Made by a program: the position numbers and the translations under genes
Notes under the pieces: generated by a model
Seen by the model: the letters and a program-made list of their open reading frames with translations, nothing else
Databases searched by the model: none
Told to the model about the DNA's origin: nothing
Shown here: positions 50,902 to 64,000 of the stretch, in pieces
Layout of the letters: every line of letters begins with the position of its first letter
How positions within the stretch are numbered: position 1 is the first letter of the stretch
NCBI RefSeq assembly: GCF_020184175.1
Contig: NC_065530.1
Span: 21,367,260-21,431,259, forward strand
Length of the DNA: 64,000 nt
Direction: 5' to 3'
DNA from: Aphis gossypii
Taxonomy: Eukaryota > Arthropoda > Insecta > Hemiptera > Aphididae

Positions 50902-53900
50902 GTGAGTTGATACGCGTCCATTAGTGGCGTACGATTATCGTACAAACATTTTCTATTTATTTTGTTACAATAGCGGTCTGGTCAAAAAAAAAAAAAAAAA
51001 AATCGACTTCCAGTTTTACTTAATAATATTTTCTCCTTAAATAACACGGTTGAATCTTCGTCGAGCCATTATTGTTACTAATGCACATTAGATAATTCAT
51101 TATCTGTTGTTATTATTATCACTTAATCTTCGAAAAAAAAAACATTCATGTTTTTTTTAATAGGCGAGTGTCTTGAGATTTCTGCTTGACGAAAATATTA
51201 AATTTTTATTTTGTAATCGCGGAAGACCATTGATTACTTTAAAAAAAAAATCATCATCATCATATCGGAACTCATAACAGCTTAACGTTGGCCACAAGTT
51301 TAGGTTATACTACCTAGGAGCTACCCGCATATACATAATTTAATATACTTTTGGTAATGAGAATTGCGGGGGATGGAGATAAAATTTAATTAAAAAAAAT
51401 CTCCACACCTAGGACCGGCTTAAAATTCAGGTCTATTTTTTTCAACCGGCACCGGACTGTCCAGCAAAGCCGATTATAATATTTTAGAACAGCAAATCCC
51501 ATTTTTCCTCTTATACTTTTCATTATATCATTCAGCGGCGTTTGAACGAAAATAGTTTTAAAAAAAAAACACAACTAAAAATACACGAGCTTTTTAGATG
51601 GATTATGCACTTGAGTGTAATCCAATGACTCCACTTTATTTTTCTATAATACTAAAAAAAGTTAAACAAGTTTTTTATCCTCAGATTTATTTACAAATAA
51701 ACGTAATATCTGAAATCATAAAAGTATATACATTAAAGATTGGATATATAGTTTTGCTTCTATTAAAATAATGTAAAAGTAAAAATAAAAACTTAAGCAC
51801 AATAAATTATTTGGTAAAACTATATCATACCAATAGATACCTCTACCTAACTATATACAATCTAGAATCGTAGATAATTCTAAGACATTAGCAAACACTT
51901 AACGTACATATTATAATTTTTAGCTAGACATTAACTGTTATTATAAATTATTTTTATAAAATAAAAATAAAAATAAATAAGCTTAATAATGCTTATTAGT
52001 CATTACTATTATTTTTATAATATTAAAATATTATGTTTAAATTTAAATTTTATATTTAAAATAATGAATGTGCGAAATTTACTTAAAGTATTTGAAAAAT
52101 AATTTAGTTACGGGTTTGAAATAGTGTACTATTTTACTATTTTACTGTAGCATACTCCATACATCTTTTCAATAATGTTATATTAATGTTCGAACTAAAA
52201 CTCTTATAGTTATAACATTTTTATTTATCTTTATTAAGTGAATAATATTTTATTAATAAAAATAAATTACAAGTATAGTTGAATAAATTGTAAAAATAAA
52301 AAATTAATAAATGTTTCAGAAAAAAACATAATAAAGATTGACTTGTTGTGTAAGAAAGGTAATCGAGTTAATTATAAAACAAAAGATAAATATTTTAAAC
52401 CAATTTAACTTTAGATACTAAACGAGTAAACCAAGAAACTTACAAATTATGTAATTAATTTTAATAAATTATTTACATTGCTTTATTTAATTTATTTTAA
52501 TAAAAATATTAAAAAAGATTTTAGTAATTAGCAATTAAACCGAAAAAATATGAAATTTATCAAAAAATCTCAGTTGTATACTTTTTAGTTTTGTATTATA
52601 CTGCTTCTTTTAGAAAGAGTTGAACTTAATTTAAATGCAGTAAGTTTAAATTTTGAATTTTAGGTTATTCTATAGTTTAGAGTTAGTTTATTTGATTATT
52701 TATAATTCGCAATACGTAATAATTCGTAATCGTTGTTATTTCGACAAGAATTCAATGAATTTGAGTCCTTCCTTTTTTTTTTATTAGCTAACACATAACA
52801 TTCCGTGTAACAAATTTGTTTTAAGCATACATTTTTCTAACATTTTTTTCTTTTTAGAGCATTCCATTTTTTTATTTGACAAATTCCTAAAAATATGATG
52901 AAAATTAGAAAAAAAAAATATATACATTTTTTTCATGATTTTTGGCCATCTATAAATTTTAATAACTATTTCAATCTCAGTTATAAAATATATTATATAA
53001 TACTCGTAATGTGTTTAGATGATTTCAAAACATTATATTTGTGTTTAAAACCAACAATAAAATATGATGCGTAAACATATTAGAGATTGACTTAATTTAA
53101 TCGATTCGGTAAAGTATGGTACATTACGGGCTTTTTAAAGTAATATAAGCATAGAAACACAATTACAATAAATTTAAAAAAAACAAATAATCTTGTATAT
53201 TAGTAGGTATATTTCAAGTTATGTGAATTTTTTTTTTACGTTATATTTTATTTTATTAACAGTTATATATTACGTTTAATACATCGAAAATGTGAAACTT
53301 TTGTTATTATTGACCAAATCGTTATATAAGCTTCAAATTCCTCTGAAAAATATTTCGCCATTAAATGTCAAAACTATCTTGAAAACATATCGACTTTATT
53401 TAAACGAAAAATAACTTTAGTGAACAGAATGATAATATTTATTATTACATTCTATTCTTATTCTTATAAAACTGACATTTCTAAGAGAAGATTATGTGCC
53501 ATTTTCGTTTCTTCTCTAAAATTGTTATTCATTCGTACAACATTCTAAAATGAATCAGAATAATAGCTAACATTTCATGCATTATTCAGATGTACCTAAA
53601 ATTCTTTAAAATCTACGCTAGTTATGTGAAATTAACTGAGCTATGACCTTTTATCTATATATTAAAAACGGTTATAAATTCTTTATGCAAATTAAATTAT
53701 CTCTAAATCTGCATGAATTTTGAATCGACTTTGTTCATAATTTAAATTTAAAAATTATCCATGCGTTCAGTATTTGATCACACTTTTCATATACATAGGT
53801 ACCTAATCAAAATAATGATATATATTTAAATTATTATTAAGCAAATTATTAATATTCATACCATTTACTACTCATTATAATACATATATTATTTACCTAT

Positions 53901-55769
53901 GTGTCTGCCATTGATATACGGAACATAATATATTACCATTAAAAATTATAATAAATATAATGTAAGTATATTCATATAAATTTGATTTATGAGAAGTTTT
54001 TTAATCGATGAAAGAATAAAACGATCATGTCTGGGCTGAATTATTATAAATGTTTAGTCGGTAAAAGATGATTTTTTTATGATCAACATTTTAAAAAACA
54101 ACAACCTAAAATGTTTATAATTTGTTTTTATAATATTATACTGAAAGAGAACTTATTCTTGGTTCTTTTTCAACTAATATAGTATTTTATATTTATCGTG
54201 TTATAAATTGCATTGAACAAATGCTTTTTGAAAACATCTTACGTATTTTGTTAACAAACAATACATGTTAGATAAATAATACATTATTTCATTGTTTAAA
54301 CAAAAATTAAGTTGGATGATACATAGGTTGAATAAAAGTAATGTAAAATCATTCAATTTTTTAATAAATAAAAAACACGGTTAGTTTATCTATTCATCAT
54401 TATAAATAAAAATGTATTAGGTAGGTGCCTAATAATTATAAAATTAAAAAAAAATCTATTTACAAATATTTACATAACTATATAAAAAAATCTCAAGTAT
54501 GTAAAATAGTATAAATATTAAGTTATATTATAATTATTATATTAGTTATTATTAATATGATAGCTCTGTAGTTTTCTAGACTTACCACAAATATTCAAAA
54601 GCATTAAGTTTCATGTTCTAATAATTTTGAACAATAAAAGTTTAAACTTAGAAATATTCAAAATTTCAAATATCTTAAAAATTGAATCAATCGTATACAT
54701 CCTAATTGAATCCAAATAAACAAAATAAATTGTGTAATAACTAACAAAAAAAAATCCAACATATTTTAGCGATCTTTGTGATACTGATAAATTATTTTAA
54801 AATAATAAAAAAGAGATACCTACAATTCTCATTGCATAATTAAATATTTACAAAAATAATTTAGAAATATGTAATAATTATGTACATATTATTATAAAAA
54901 TTTAAATTAAATTTAAATATATAGGTAATAAAATATGTGATAAGATTACATATAGATCATAATTAAAATTTATCATTTAAAACAGTAGGTATCTGTATTA
55001 TCTAAGGATAATACTAACCAGTTATTAAAAATGAGTTTTTTGATAGTTAAATGCTGATCTATGATTTTTCTATTAATAACTTAATATACAGAGTTATAGA
55101 ATTTATGCACAACATATTCCATAAACTTTAGATCGAAAGTTTTTTTATAATAATTCATTTTAACAGCATAAGCTCCAGATTTTCTTTTTATAAATATATA
55201 GTGTTGACTTATAAATTAATGTTTTATGATTGCAATGTTTTTAAATAATAGTTTTACTAGAACCTTAACATTTTAAAAATAAGAGACCTCCAATGTATCG
55301 CTATGGAGACAAATGCGAATAATTTATATAATAAATTGTTGCCATATCCCAATTTTATTTTTAACCATAAGTAATAAATAATGAAAAACCACATATTGGA
55401 TTTCATATAAACTTTACCGACATAAATAATGATTTTCTACAATACTGGACGTTTCAATAAAGGAGCATAAATGTATTATTGACTTACGTTTTCTAGACTG
55501 TCAAATACCTGACATAAGCCTATTATTTATGATTTGTGACTTTCTTTACTACCAAGCGTTCAATATGTTTCTTATTTAAAACTGCTCGTGATTTTTATTT
55601 TTTTGTATTTAAAAATATATATATATTTAAATAAAAAGTTTCAAAACTAAACCATAAATGAAAAATATAGGTAGAAATAATATTTTTTACTTAGCTCTAG
55701 ATTATAATATTATGTGTTGATAACATAAATTACTATAATGATTATATTATTAGATTAAAAGTTTCATAG
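50902..55769 (+). other. First part of the 5.9-kb intron between exons B and C
   Basis: No gene is seen. A G+C-richer patch at about 51290-51560 (containing GGACCGGC and CCGGCACCGGAC) could be a transposon remnant, but has no identifiable ends. The minus-strand frame at 51386-51574 across it has no recognisable domain. The remainder is AT-rich. Confidence 0.55.
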
Positions 55770-56260
55770 TTTTTTTTTTTTTTATTATTATTTATTTATT
55801 ATAATTAAAGAAGAATCTTTAATATGTGTATAAAATAAGCAAATAAAATATTAATATGGAGAATATTTACAGATTATTTAGTATTAAGAGGTAGAATGTC
55901 CAGTGTAATAACCCTGGGGTGGCATTAGTGATTAAATTAAATAAATCCCTGCACAAGTGTCTTTTTAACCAACGGAGAAGATTTTTTAGCAAGTTTACTC
56001 CACCATGAATGAAAGCTATAGATGACTAGTTTAGAGAAGAATTTTTTCAATAGTTAGATGCAACTTCTGTTAATGGTTTTAATCTTAAAGTCATTGTTGA
56101 GTGAGTTATTAGAAACATAACTAGAAGTAGAAGTTTTTAAACGGAGGGTAATTGATTGAAATGCTTGAATTATTTTTATTCAGATGCTTTGGCATAATAC
56201 ATATATCTGTATTCTATTAGTCCAAATGGGTCTTAACATTGATGTTTAAATAGGTAATTA
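55770..56260 (-). mobile_element. Decayed Jockey-type retrotransposon 3' end on the minus strand
   Basis: On the minus strand the sequence encodes Arg-Pro-Ile-Trp-Thr (56230-56219 and just upstream). Then come Gln-Ala-Phe-Gln-Ser-Ile-Thr-Leu and Ser-Ser-Tyr-Val-Ser-Asn-Asn-Ser-Leu-Asn-Asn-Asp. This is the C-terminal part of a Jockey-clade ORF2 protein, sharing the Phe-Gln-x-Ile-Thr-Leu and Ser-Ser-Tyr-Val-Ser-Asn words with the relic at 46400. It is followed by an A/T-rich 3' tail ending in AATAAATAAATAATAATA and a run of 14 A (T run at 55770-55783 on the plus strand), the poly(A) end. Frameshifts and stops show it is inactive, and it is strongly 5' truncated. Confidence 0.75.
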
Positions 56261-56832
56261 TTTTACTTTCGAGGGGTTACAAAGTTGAAATTAGCTATTA
56301 CAGTAGTTTGATGATACTTCCATAATCTTTTGTTTTAAAAAATATGTTATAGTAAGTTATGTTTTAGGAAAAAAACGTTATTCATTTTAAGAATAACAAA
56401 AATTCACAAATAAAAATAATGGTTAAAAATACAAATCTAATATTAGCAAAATTTTAGTGATTATTTCTCACGTTTTCATAAATTATCTGATGAATAAAAT
56501 TATTAATTTTAAAAACTAATAATACATATTTCTTTAATATTTATTTTTGTAAAAATGTTATAATACATATTTTAAACTTCACTATTAAATTTAAGTGATA
56601 AAATATAATATATATAAATAATTAGAACGTATGAATAATGTATGTTTATTCAACTTTACTTTTTGTGCACTAGCTATAACTATAAATTTACCATATATAA
56701 TCATTACTATATTATTAAGAGCAAATAAAGTGAAAAGAATTCCTATTATCTATTAATTATATACTGTGCAAATTGTTTTCATTTATATTGATAAGAATTA
56801 ATAGAGTTAATTTATCAATTAAATGTTGACAG
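56261..56832 (+). other. Remainder of the intron before exon C
   Basis: AT-rich intronic DNA ending in AATGTTGACAG. The polypyrimidine tract before the acceptor is weak, but the phase match supports the site. Confidence 0.6.
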
Positions 56833-56994
56833 TGCCACCAAACATAGTGGACGATGAAAGTTCTACTTCAACTGTAGCTGTAAGAGAAGGCCTCAATATA
56901 TCACTTACGTGCAAAGCAAAAGGTAATCCAGAACCAAGAATTGTGTGGAAAAGAGAAAACGGATTCAATATAACAGTGGATAGAAGGAAAAAAG
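56833..56994 (+). CDS. DIP/lachesin-like gene, internal exon C (first half of Ig domain 2)
   Basis: The exon begins with two bases that complete a Val codon with exon B, giving Val-Val-Pro-Pro-Asn-Ile, the conserved linker between Ig1 and Ig2. It encodes 53 full codons and ends after one base of the next, before a GTAAAA donor. Visible features are Val-Ala-Val-Arg-Glu-Gly, Asn-Ile-Ser-Leu-Thr-Cys (B-strand Cys of Ig2, with a sequon) and Gly-Asn-Pro-Glu-Pro-x-Ile-Val-Trp-Lys-Arg-Glu (C-strand Trp). A second sequon, Asn-Ile-Thr, follows. These are standard for Ig2 of DIPs and lachesins. An ATG at 56823 in the same frame lies in the intron and is not a start. Confidence 0.94.
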
Positions 56995-59201
56995 GTAAAA
57001 AAATAAAAATAAATAATGCACGTATTAAGTTAATATACCTAATAATTATCATGGTTTAAATTTAAATATTGATATTTGTAAATTAAAACTATTGTTTATA
57101 TTTACACATTATTTAATCTTATAAATTATTTATTTATATTTAAAATTAGACTCTGCCATGGTTTGATCAAATTCTTCTAAAAGGAATCTATTGTTGATGT
57201 TACTTTTGCCCATACATTTCCTAAAAACCAAATCAATAAAGAATTAAATATTATAAATATAATAAAAATTAATTTAATAAATACATATTTTATACGAGTA
57301 CCTACGTAAATTATATTAAATAAAATATTATAAAAATAACGTTAAGTCAAATAAATTCTTAAGTAATTTTTTATGTATAATTGGTTGTTTATTTTTGAAA
57401 AAATTGTAATGTAATCATTAAAGAAATTAAAACTAAAAATGTAACAAACCGAAGTAATCCCATTAAAAGTATTTTATTTTATCTAAAAAAAAAATAACAG
57501 TTCAAGCAATAACTTCAGGAAATATGTACATGATATTTTAATTCAATAATGATTCGTATAAATCTATATTGATTTCGAAACATATTACAGACATATAAAA
57601 ATATAGGTAGTAGGCATTTGTTTTTATTAAGTCTTTTAGAGTTATATAGGTAATATAAATCTTTCTATTATAACCACTTTAATTACAATAGTAGTTTTCC
57701 TATTTAATATTTTAAATATGGAAATAAAACAAATAAATGTTTATTAATATTAGAATCTACCTTAATATTCTATTTTCAACCAATATTTACGTTAATATAA
57801 TATATTATTATAAAACACAATATTATAATATTTATGTGATATTACAATACATAACAATGGTTAATGATACTCGAGGAAAAATATTGACCCAATATATTAT
57901 AACCTACCCTGTTTTGTGTTGTCTGGACATAGTGAACCTCGATTGGTCAGTACTTTCAGAATTATTTCTTATTTCAATAAGTTCTTCCTTTGGTATGTGT
58001 AGTAATAATAGTATGTATCGTAAAAGTTGAACATCTACTTGAGTTTTTTTTAACGGTAAATTATCCATTACATTTTTGTGCTTACAAAACTGTAATGAAT
58101 GAATTTAAAGGTATTTAGTTGTATAGTACTTAACTTATCAATTATTAATATCAAGATATTCAAAACGTTTAAAAATAATTTTATGAATTTTACTACCTAT
58201 AAATGTTATAATCAATATAGTATAATATATCACACAAATCACTTAGATACCTACGCGTTACTGTTATTATTGTTTCTAAATATGTACAGATAATAGAATA
58301 ATAAATTATTATAATATACATTCTCTGTAAATAATAATATATCGATTGTTTAACAGATTAATCAAGCGAATAACCAAAATATGTTTAAATATATTTTAAT
58401 ACCAGTAATCAACGATGACCGATCGTTTGCTGTTACTTTTCCCAATACAAAACAGTAATTTAATTTATGTGGTATATTTGCACGCTTCATATTCTGATAC
58501 ATTTTTTTTTGATAGGTATTAATTATTTAATAGCTTATAATTTATAATATATTTTATTTATTACAACATCGATAGCAATTAATATACGAGTATAATAATA
58601 TAATATATCGTATAATAATTTTTTATTATGTATAAGACACTTATTTTTTTACTTTTAATGATAATCTAAGCAAAATTGCATATACAATACTCTGTCTTAA
58701 AATATTTTATTAAAATGAGGTCAGCGCACAATTTTACGTGTTCTCTCTCTGATCCATATACACTATATTATCAAGTTCTCATTTATCAAAATCAATTTTT
58801 TGTTACTAATTTTAATATAAGAGTGAATTTATTATTATCAATCTTAAATTTGAGAACATAGTAAATATTTTTAAGGTATTTTAGTACAATCTTTATGTAA
58901 GTTATGAGTATGGAAAGTATTACAGATTAAAATTGTATACAATATATTATATATCACAGAATATCAAAATTTTGTAAAAAAATCTAAAATTTAATAATCA
59001 CAGTTAATTTTCTTAACAATATGAGTTAAGACAATATGAGTTCGATGACAGGTTAACATTAAGTTTTGATTAAATTTTAAAACTAATAACATACGATTGA
59101 TTCGTTTGAGCGCGAGTTTGCAATGTTAAAAGCGGGCCAGGAAGAAAAAAAATAGTGCAACCACAACCGACAACCTATTAAACAGTATTGTGTTTATAAT
59201 G
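56995..59201 (+). other. First part of the 5.4-kb intron between exons C and D
   Basis: No gene is seen. Open frames at 57737-58030, 58099-58293 and 58676-58861 are rich in Ile, Tyr, Asn and Leu, as expected of translated AT-rich DNA, and are not called. Confidence 0.6.
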
Positions 59202-59532
59202 TTATGAAAACAACGTAGTTCTCAATTTCAAATATTCCGAAAGGATAGATAAATGTTGACAAAAATTTCCTTTTGGATTTATTTCCAAATAATGTTTCAT
59301 TTGAAGTATTTTATTGATGGGTTTTATGGTTAGCTGGGTTCTATCTTTTTGAACTTTGCCAATAATCAGGTGTCCATCAGTGTAGGTATATCTTCCATTT
59401 AATCCTTTTAAGTGTGATTCAATTATTTCAGTTTGCCATATAAATATATTATTTAATATTGTTTCATATAATATTTAAGTGGGGTACATCTATATCTTTT
59501 CGAACAATTAATCTACTATTTATCAACCAGTT
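59202..59532 (-). pseudogene. Frameshifted coding relic, unrecognised protein, about 110 residues
   Basis: On the minus strand a coding-like frame runs from 59532 to a TGA at 59466-59464 and includes Arg-Leu-Ile-Val-Arg-Lys-Asp-Ile-Asp-Val-Pro-His-Leu. A second frame, open from 59474 to TAA at 59204-59202 (90 codons), takes over. It contains Gly-Arg-Tyr-Thr-Tyr-Thr-Asp-Gly-His-Leu-Ile-Ile-Gly-Lys-Val, then Lys-His-Tyr-Leu-Glu-Ile-Asn-Pro-Lys-Gly-Asn-Phe-Cys-Gln-His-Leu. Balanced, protein-like composition on both sides of one frameshift, with no initiating Met at the expected place, indicates an old coding sequence inserted in the intron. I recognise no family. A transposon-encoded protein or a retrocopied gene fragment are the likeliest sources. 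Confidence 0.55.
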
Positions 59533-62439
59533 TCAGTGTGGTTCTTAAAATTTGATAAAATAAAACTTTACAATTAATAATATGTTTAAGATCGAATACA
59601 AAATAAATAATAAGATGCTATAACTACTAAAAAAAATAAACAACGATTAACTTTCATTAAAACGAACACAAAATAAATAGATTTTTTTTATATTCAGTTT
59701 ACCGAATTTCGAGTGTAACCCTCGCAATTAGTTAATTTCAAATTTTTTAATTATATGTACCATTTTATTGAATTCCACTTTTCTCGTAATATCATTGAAT
59801 TTATATTAGTATAATATTATGTACAATACATAATCAATTTTTATATGTTTATTACTTTTCTTGTTCCGACTAAAGATTTAACTTTTAATCTTTATTATCT
59901 AATCATTCTTATCAATGTAACTTTTATATTGTAACTTAATAAAACTCATTTTATGTATTTAATAATAAAATAAAATAGAAGATAGTAATGGTTTTCATAA
60001 TATTATATTTTTGTATAAAACAATTAAACAGTAGTTCCTTTTAAGAAAAAGTAGTAGGTACTACGAAAATAAAATAAATAAAAACTAAAATAATTACTGA
60101 TATACTTATTCATAAAGGATATTTATTTATTTATTTTATAAGGTAATTATACAAAATTGTATTTTAATTGTTTGAGTATATTCACATTATTTCAACTAAA
60201 CAAGACACAATAATTATTCAATGTTAAATACTTTATATCCTTAAGATAAATTATTAATTAACCGAACGTTACAATTTAATGTATTGAATTTTATTATCGA
60301 ACTTTGTTGTGTGTAGACTATAGAGGTTACACTTCTAAAATGTCATCCCTAATCGACGATTATTTTTCTTTTAGTGTCACTCCAGGGCAGTGCCTAAGTT
60401 AAGCATTAATTTTTCCGTGTCGTTTCTTCGTAAAATCTTTTATGTGGAAAAATTATATTTTACTCTGAGGTATGCAAAAAAATAGTCTCCAACGAAAGTG
60501 AGATTTTACGATGAAAGTTTATCAACGTTTTTTTTATATATATTTTGCTAATGGACGTTGAAAAAGTTACGTTTTGCGATGCGGTTAATCGCTGATATAC
60601 ATAGTTTGTATACACATATACACACACATACATATATATAATACAATAACAACAAATCATAAAAAAAATAACTTCGAAGTTTAAGTCATGTGATGCAACA
60701 TTAAGTGTTCCCTGAAGGTAAAGTTTATGGGATTAGTTTACAAGTAGGTTGTTGTAAAATAAGTGCAAGGGATACATAGTTGTGCGGTTTTCCTACCTAT
60801 AAAATTAGATTACGAATCCGTAGAATTGAATTGTCTCCGACAGTTACAATCGGCGTGACAGCTTCGTGATTGGTTTGGATGTTGGAAAGATAAATCAATT
60901 TTTTAGGCACACTTCATTGACCCGACACGTAATACCAATGAATTAATGAGATCATCAGTAAGGTTTCTGCCGACAAAACACCCGTTAAACAATTGTACGT
61001 CTATTGTCTGTCAATACAAATAAAATATAAATTGATATTATTTTTTTATTATTTACAACCAAAAATCACACATATATGTAAGATGGATCCTAGAAATGTT
61101 TTTGCAATAAAAATATAAAGCTGAATTAATGCTCGAAAAATTATTATATTATTTGAATATCTAATACAAACATTTTATTTCATTTACACGTTGAGTGTTT
61201 TATGGTAAAGACTATTGGATGTATTTATAGTTTATACCGTTTATACTTTTTTTTTTTTAATATTAGGTACTATACAAACTAGTCTATATCCGATGTTCTA
61301 ATTTTCATTCTCGTTTTAAAAATATTATATAAAAAAAAATTATATTCAGTAATACTAGCATAAGAAATAAAATTAATAAAAGTGTTTGTTTATTTTATTT
61401 TCCTCCGTAATTTGGTTAATTCGAGAGTGTTCATTTAGATAAGTAGTGCATCGTAGCCAAAATATAAATTAAAGTAGTCATTCTAATATAATTTGAATTA
61501 GTTATTTCACTTCTACTTCTTATATTTTAGACAGACACTTTATTTAAAAACATTATCTTTAAACGTAAAATATACTATTTGGTTGAATGAAGTAATTTAC
61601 ACTTGGCTTTTATAATTTTGACCTACAATGACACACTCAGAAAATTATATATTTGCATACAACTTGTTACTTATTTGCAACTAATAATACATAAAACTAA
61701 AACAATAACTACTGTCAGTTTAATTCTTTCTTGCCATTTAAAATATGTGATCAAAATGATATATTACGAAAATTAATAGATTAAAATTGTTTTATTTCTA
61801 TCATAATATAACTATTACACTGCAATTTTTTTTATTTTAAGATGGTATACTGATTAGTTATTATTATATTTTTGAATCATATTGAATGTAAATTATAGTT
61901 GTATTCTTCAATTTTTATATAAGTAATTCTGTAAAACATCATTATTGATTTCTAAATATTATATAAGTATTTTCTGAAAATATTTACATGTATTTTATGT
62001 AAAAAACAAAACATATATCGGAAGGAATTAAAGTTAATATTTTAGAATGTAAAACGAAAATGTATATTATTACGTCATATTTTATGACGGGTTTTATAGT
62101 GTAACAGTTTATACTTTAGGGCCTTAATAATAGTTAGAGTAATAATAATAATAGTTATGAGTGTATGACATAATTATAGGTGTCCTCTTTGTGTTCTATA
62201 CTACATACATGATACTATATATTACAAGAATGAAGCAATATTATTTATTAAAACCACTATCTTCCAGGACAATAATGTTTGCGTCTGCTGCCGGGGTACA
62301 CAGGCCATAGAAATTACATTTAGATAATTGAACACATAAATATTATTTAGAAATGACACTCCGAACATTTTCTGCTCTTATCGTAATAATCGTATCTTGT
62401 AATGATATTCATTTTTGCTGTTTATGCATTGTTTTACAG
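59533..62439 (+). other. Remainder of the intron before exon D
   Basis: No gene is seen. A moderately G+C-richer stretch at about 60300-61010 may be regulatory. The intron ends in the strong acceptor TTGTTTTACAG. Confidence 0.6.
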
Positions 62440-62568
62440 TCGAAAAGCAACACGGTAATGTCCTGAACCTGACCAAAGTTAGTCGAGACGACATGGGATC
62501 TTATTTGTGCATTGCATCTAATGGCATTCCACCATCGGTCAGCAAAAGAATCGTTCTCGACATCGAAT
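62440..62568 (+). CDS. DIP/lachesin-like gene, internal exon D (second half of Ig domain 2)
   Basis: The exon begins with two bases completing a Val codon with exon C, encodes 42 residues and ends after one base of the next codon, before a GTAAGC donor at 62569. It shows Asn-Val-Leu-Asn-Leu-Thr-Lys-Val-Ser-Arg-Asp-Asp-Met-Gly-Ser-Tyr-Leu-Cys-Ile-Ala. This carries the F-strand disulphide cysteine of Ig2 and a sequon. Asn-Gly-Ile-Pro-Pro-Ser-Val-Ser-Lys-Arg-Ile follows, one of the most conserved stretches of DIP/lachesin proteins. The ending Leu-Asp-Ile-Glu leads into Ig3, whose exon(s) should lie beyond the window. Confidence 0.95.
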
Positions 62569-64000
62569 GTAAGCATTTGACTTTCGTTACTCTGTTTTTA
62601 GTTTACAATCATTATTTTAAATTGTAGAAGTAAGTAATTAATTATTTTATAACAGTCAATCGAGTTTTTATTTTTCTGTGCTCTGTTATAAATATTATTG
62701 TACGAATTTTACTATTTCGACATCACACTCGTTAAATACATAATATACAATAAATTAAATGAATAAATAATTCTATATTATCGAAATAGGACTATCAGTA
62801 AGTATAATATATCACTTTCAAAAATGATTATGATTATTGAAATAAAATGATATATATATATATTATATATATATAAATAAATTGATGTAATTATATAATA
62901 ATTATTGCATCGATTAAAATTTAGTTCGATTAATGTACTATATTAGACTTTAATAACTCTTCACTGTGCGACGCTCGATTATTCGATTGGATTTGTATTG
63001 GTTATTCATGTATATAAATTAATAAATAGATATACGTCAAGTATTATTAAAATATATTTATTTCAATAATTCGGTGGTTTATGGAAATACTTAATCATCA
63101 ATCAGCGGTACAATGTATTTATATAATATTATAGTATGATGTATATTATATTTTATACTCGCGAAATTAAAACAAGTAATATAAGAACGCATACCAATAG
63201 AAATTAATTTTGAAGACGAGAAATATGCAACAAGACTTAATGGATTTGTAATTTATTAAATATAATGCTCACGAGCGTAAAATATAATATAATAAAGAAC
63301 TTGACAGTTCAACAAAATATTATTTAATACTTTGTAAACAAAACTAATATTATCTAGCAGTTTTATTTTCATATATCTAAGTCAAATAATAAAACGATTC
63401 GGTAGTAGTATTCTAAGAAAAAAAATAAAAAATCCAACTATAGAATAATGTTTTCTTCTAATATATAAATAGGCGATAAACTGAATATTATACGAATATT
63501 CCGATTAAATCTTTCAACTAAACCCATATTGTCCTTACTTTTTTGTAAGATATCAAAATACTATGTACAGTGTACCTATTTAATATTCAGCTGTTAAATT
63601 ATTAATAATTAATACATAACTTTAAATATTTTCCACGTGAATGAATTGGGGTTTTTATCATCAATACTTCTTATTATTAACGATTAACGACGTCTGTTGA
63701 ACAAACAAATTAATTCAAAGTACTATTATTACTCACAGTATTAATATTTACAACATTAGAAGCTATTATATAGTTTATAGTGCAGTACACATAGTATGCG
63801 ACTTTGCGAGCAACATTTGATTAGTTTTGTCCACGAAGATTAAATATCTTTTATCTTCTCATGGTTTTGTCAAACGAAAACCAACAGTTTACAACACTAT
63901 TGAAACACCGTATATTCGACATAATTTCTCGTTGATAACTGCGCGGCGGTTACGATGTCGGTCGCTGTCGAACAATATAATAATAGAAAAATAATACGCC
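62569..64000 (+). other. Start of the intron after exon D; AT-rich
   Basis: No gene is seen. A TA-rich palindromic stretch lies at about 62850-62876. The last ~70 bases become G+C-richer (GCGCGGCGGTTACG) and may mark the edge of another island outside the window. Confidence 0.6.

Noticed and set aside
56819..57052. 77-codon minus-strand frame
   Set aside because: It is the antisense shadow of DIP-like exon C.

Overview
The window looks like insect, most probably aphid, nuclear DNA. The evidence is a very AT-rich background, short exons separated by introns of 5 to 30 kb, and decayed Jockey-type non-LTR retrotransposons. There is also a small hAT-type non-autonomous element and many short TA, CA and AAT microsatellites. 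The one conserved gene is an animal neuronal immunoglobulin-superfamily gene. The aphid assignment is inference. No rRNA, tRNA or CRISPR array was found by eye.

The backbone is one large plus-strand gene of the DIP (Dpr-interacting protein)/lachesin-like family. Four internal coding exons are visible at 20235-20344, 50694-50901, 56833-56994 and 62440-62568. Their phases join perfectly into 202 residues covering Ig domain 1 (split at the residue before the Val-Ala-Trp strand) and Ig domain 2. The signal-peptide exon was not found with confidence; a weak candidate lies at 17422. Ig3 and the C-terminus should lie beyond position 64000.

The 30.3-kb intron between exons A and B holds most of the interest. 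A complete single-exon 336-codon gene of unknown family (34975-35985, minus strand) lies inside it. This protein ends in an acidic stretch, a strongly basic amphipathic segment and four consecutive cysteines, suggesting a lipid-anchored membrane protein. The same intron carries a 160-bp hAT-type MITE with an exact 8-bp target duplication (24193-24352). It also holds three GC/CpG-rich islands (26.3-27.6, 28.9-29.5 and 38.6-40.6 kb) that may be promoters or enhancers, a frameshifted coding relic (44798-45102), and a Jockey reverse-transcriptase relic (46400-47280). A short coding-like reading frame followed by polyadenylation hexamers lies at 32147-32347.

Upstream (1-20234) is AT-rich non-coding DNA with one more GC-rich island (17.28-18.36 kb) and a peculiar interleaved inverted repeat at 13637-13687. 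The later introns hold a second Jockey 3' end on the minus strand (55770-56260) and a second frameshifted coding relic (59202-59532, minus). The rest is AT-rich intronic sequence in which I see no gene.
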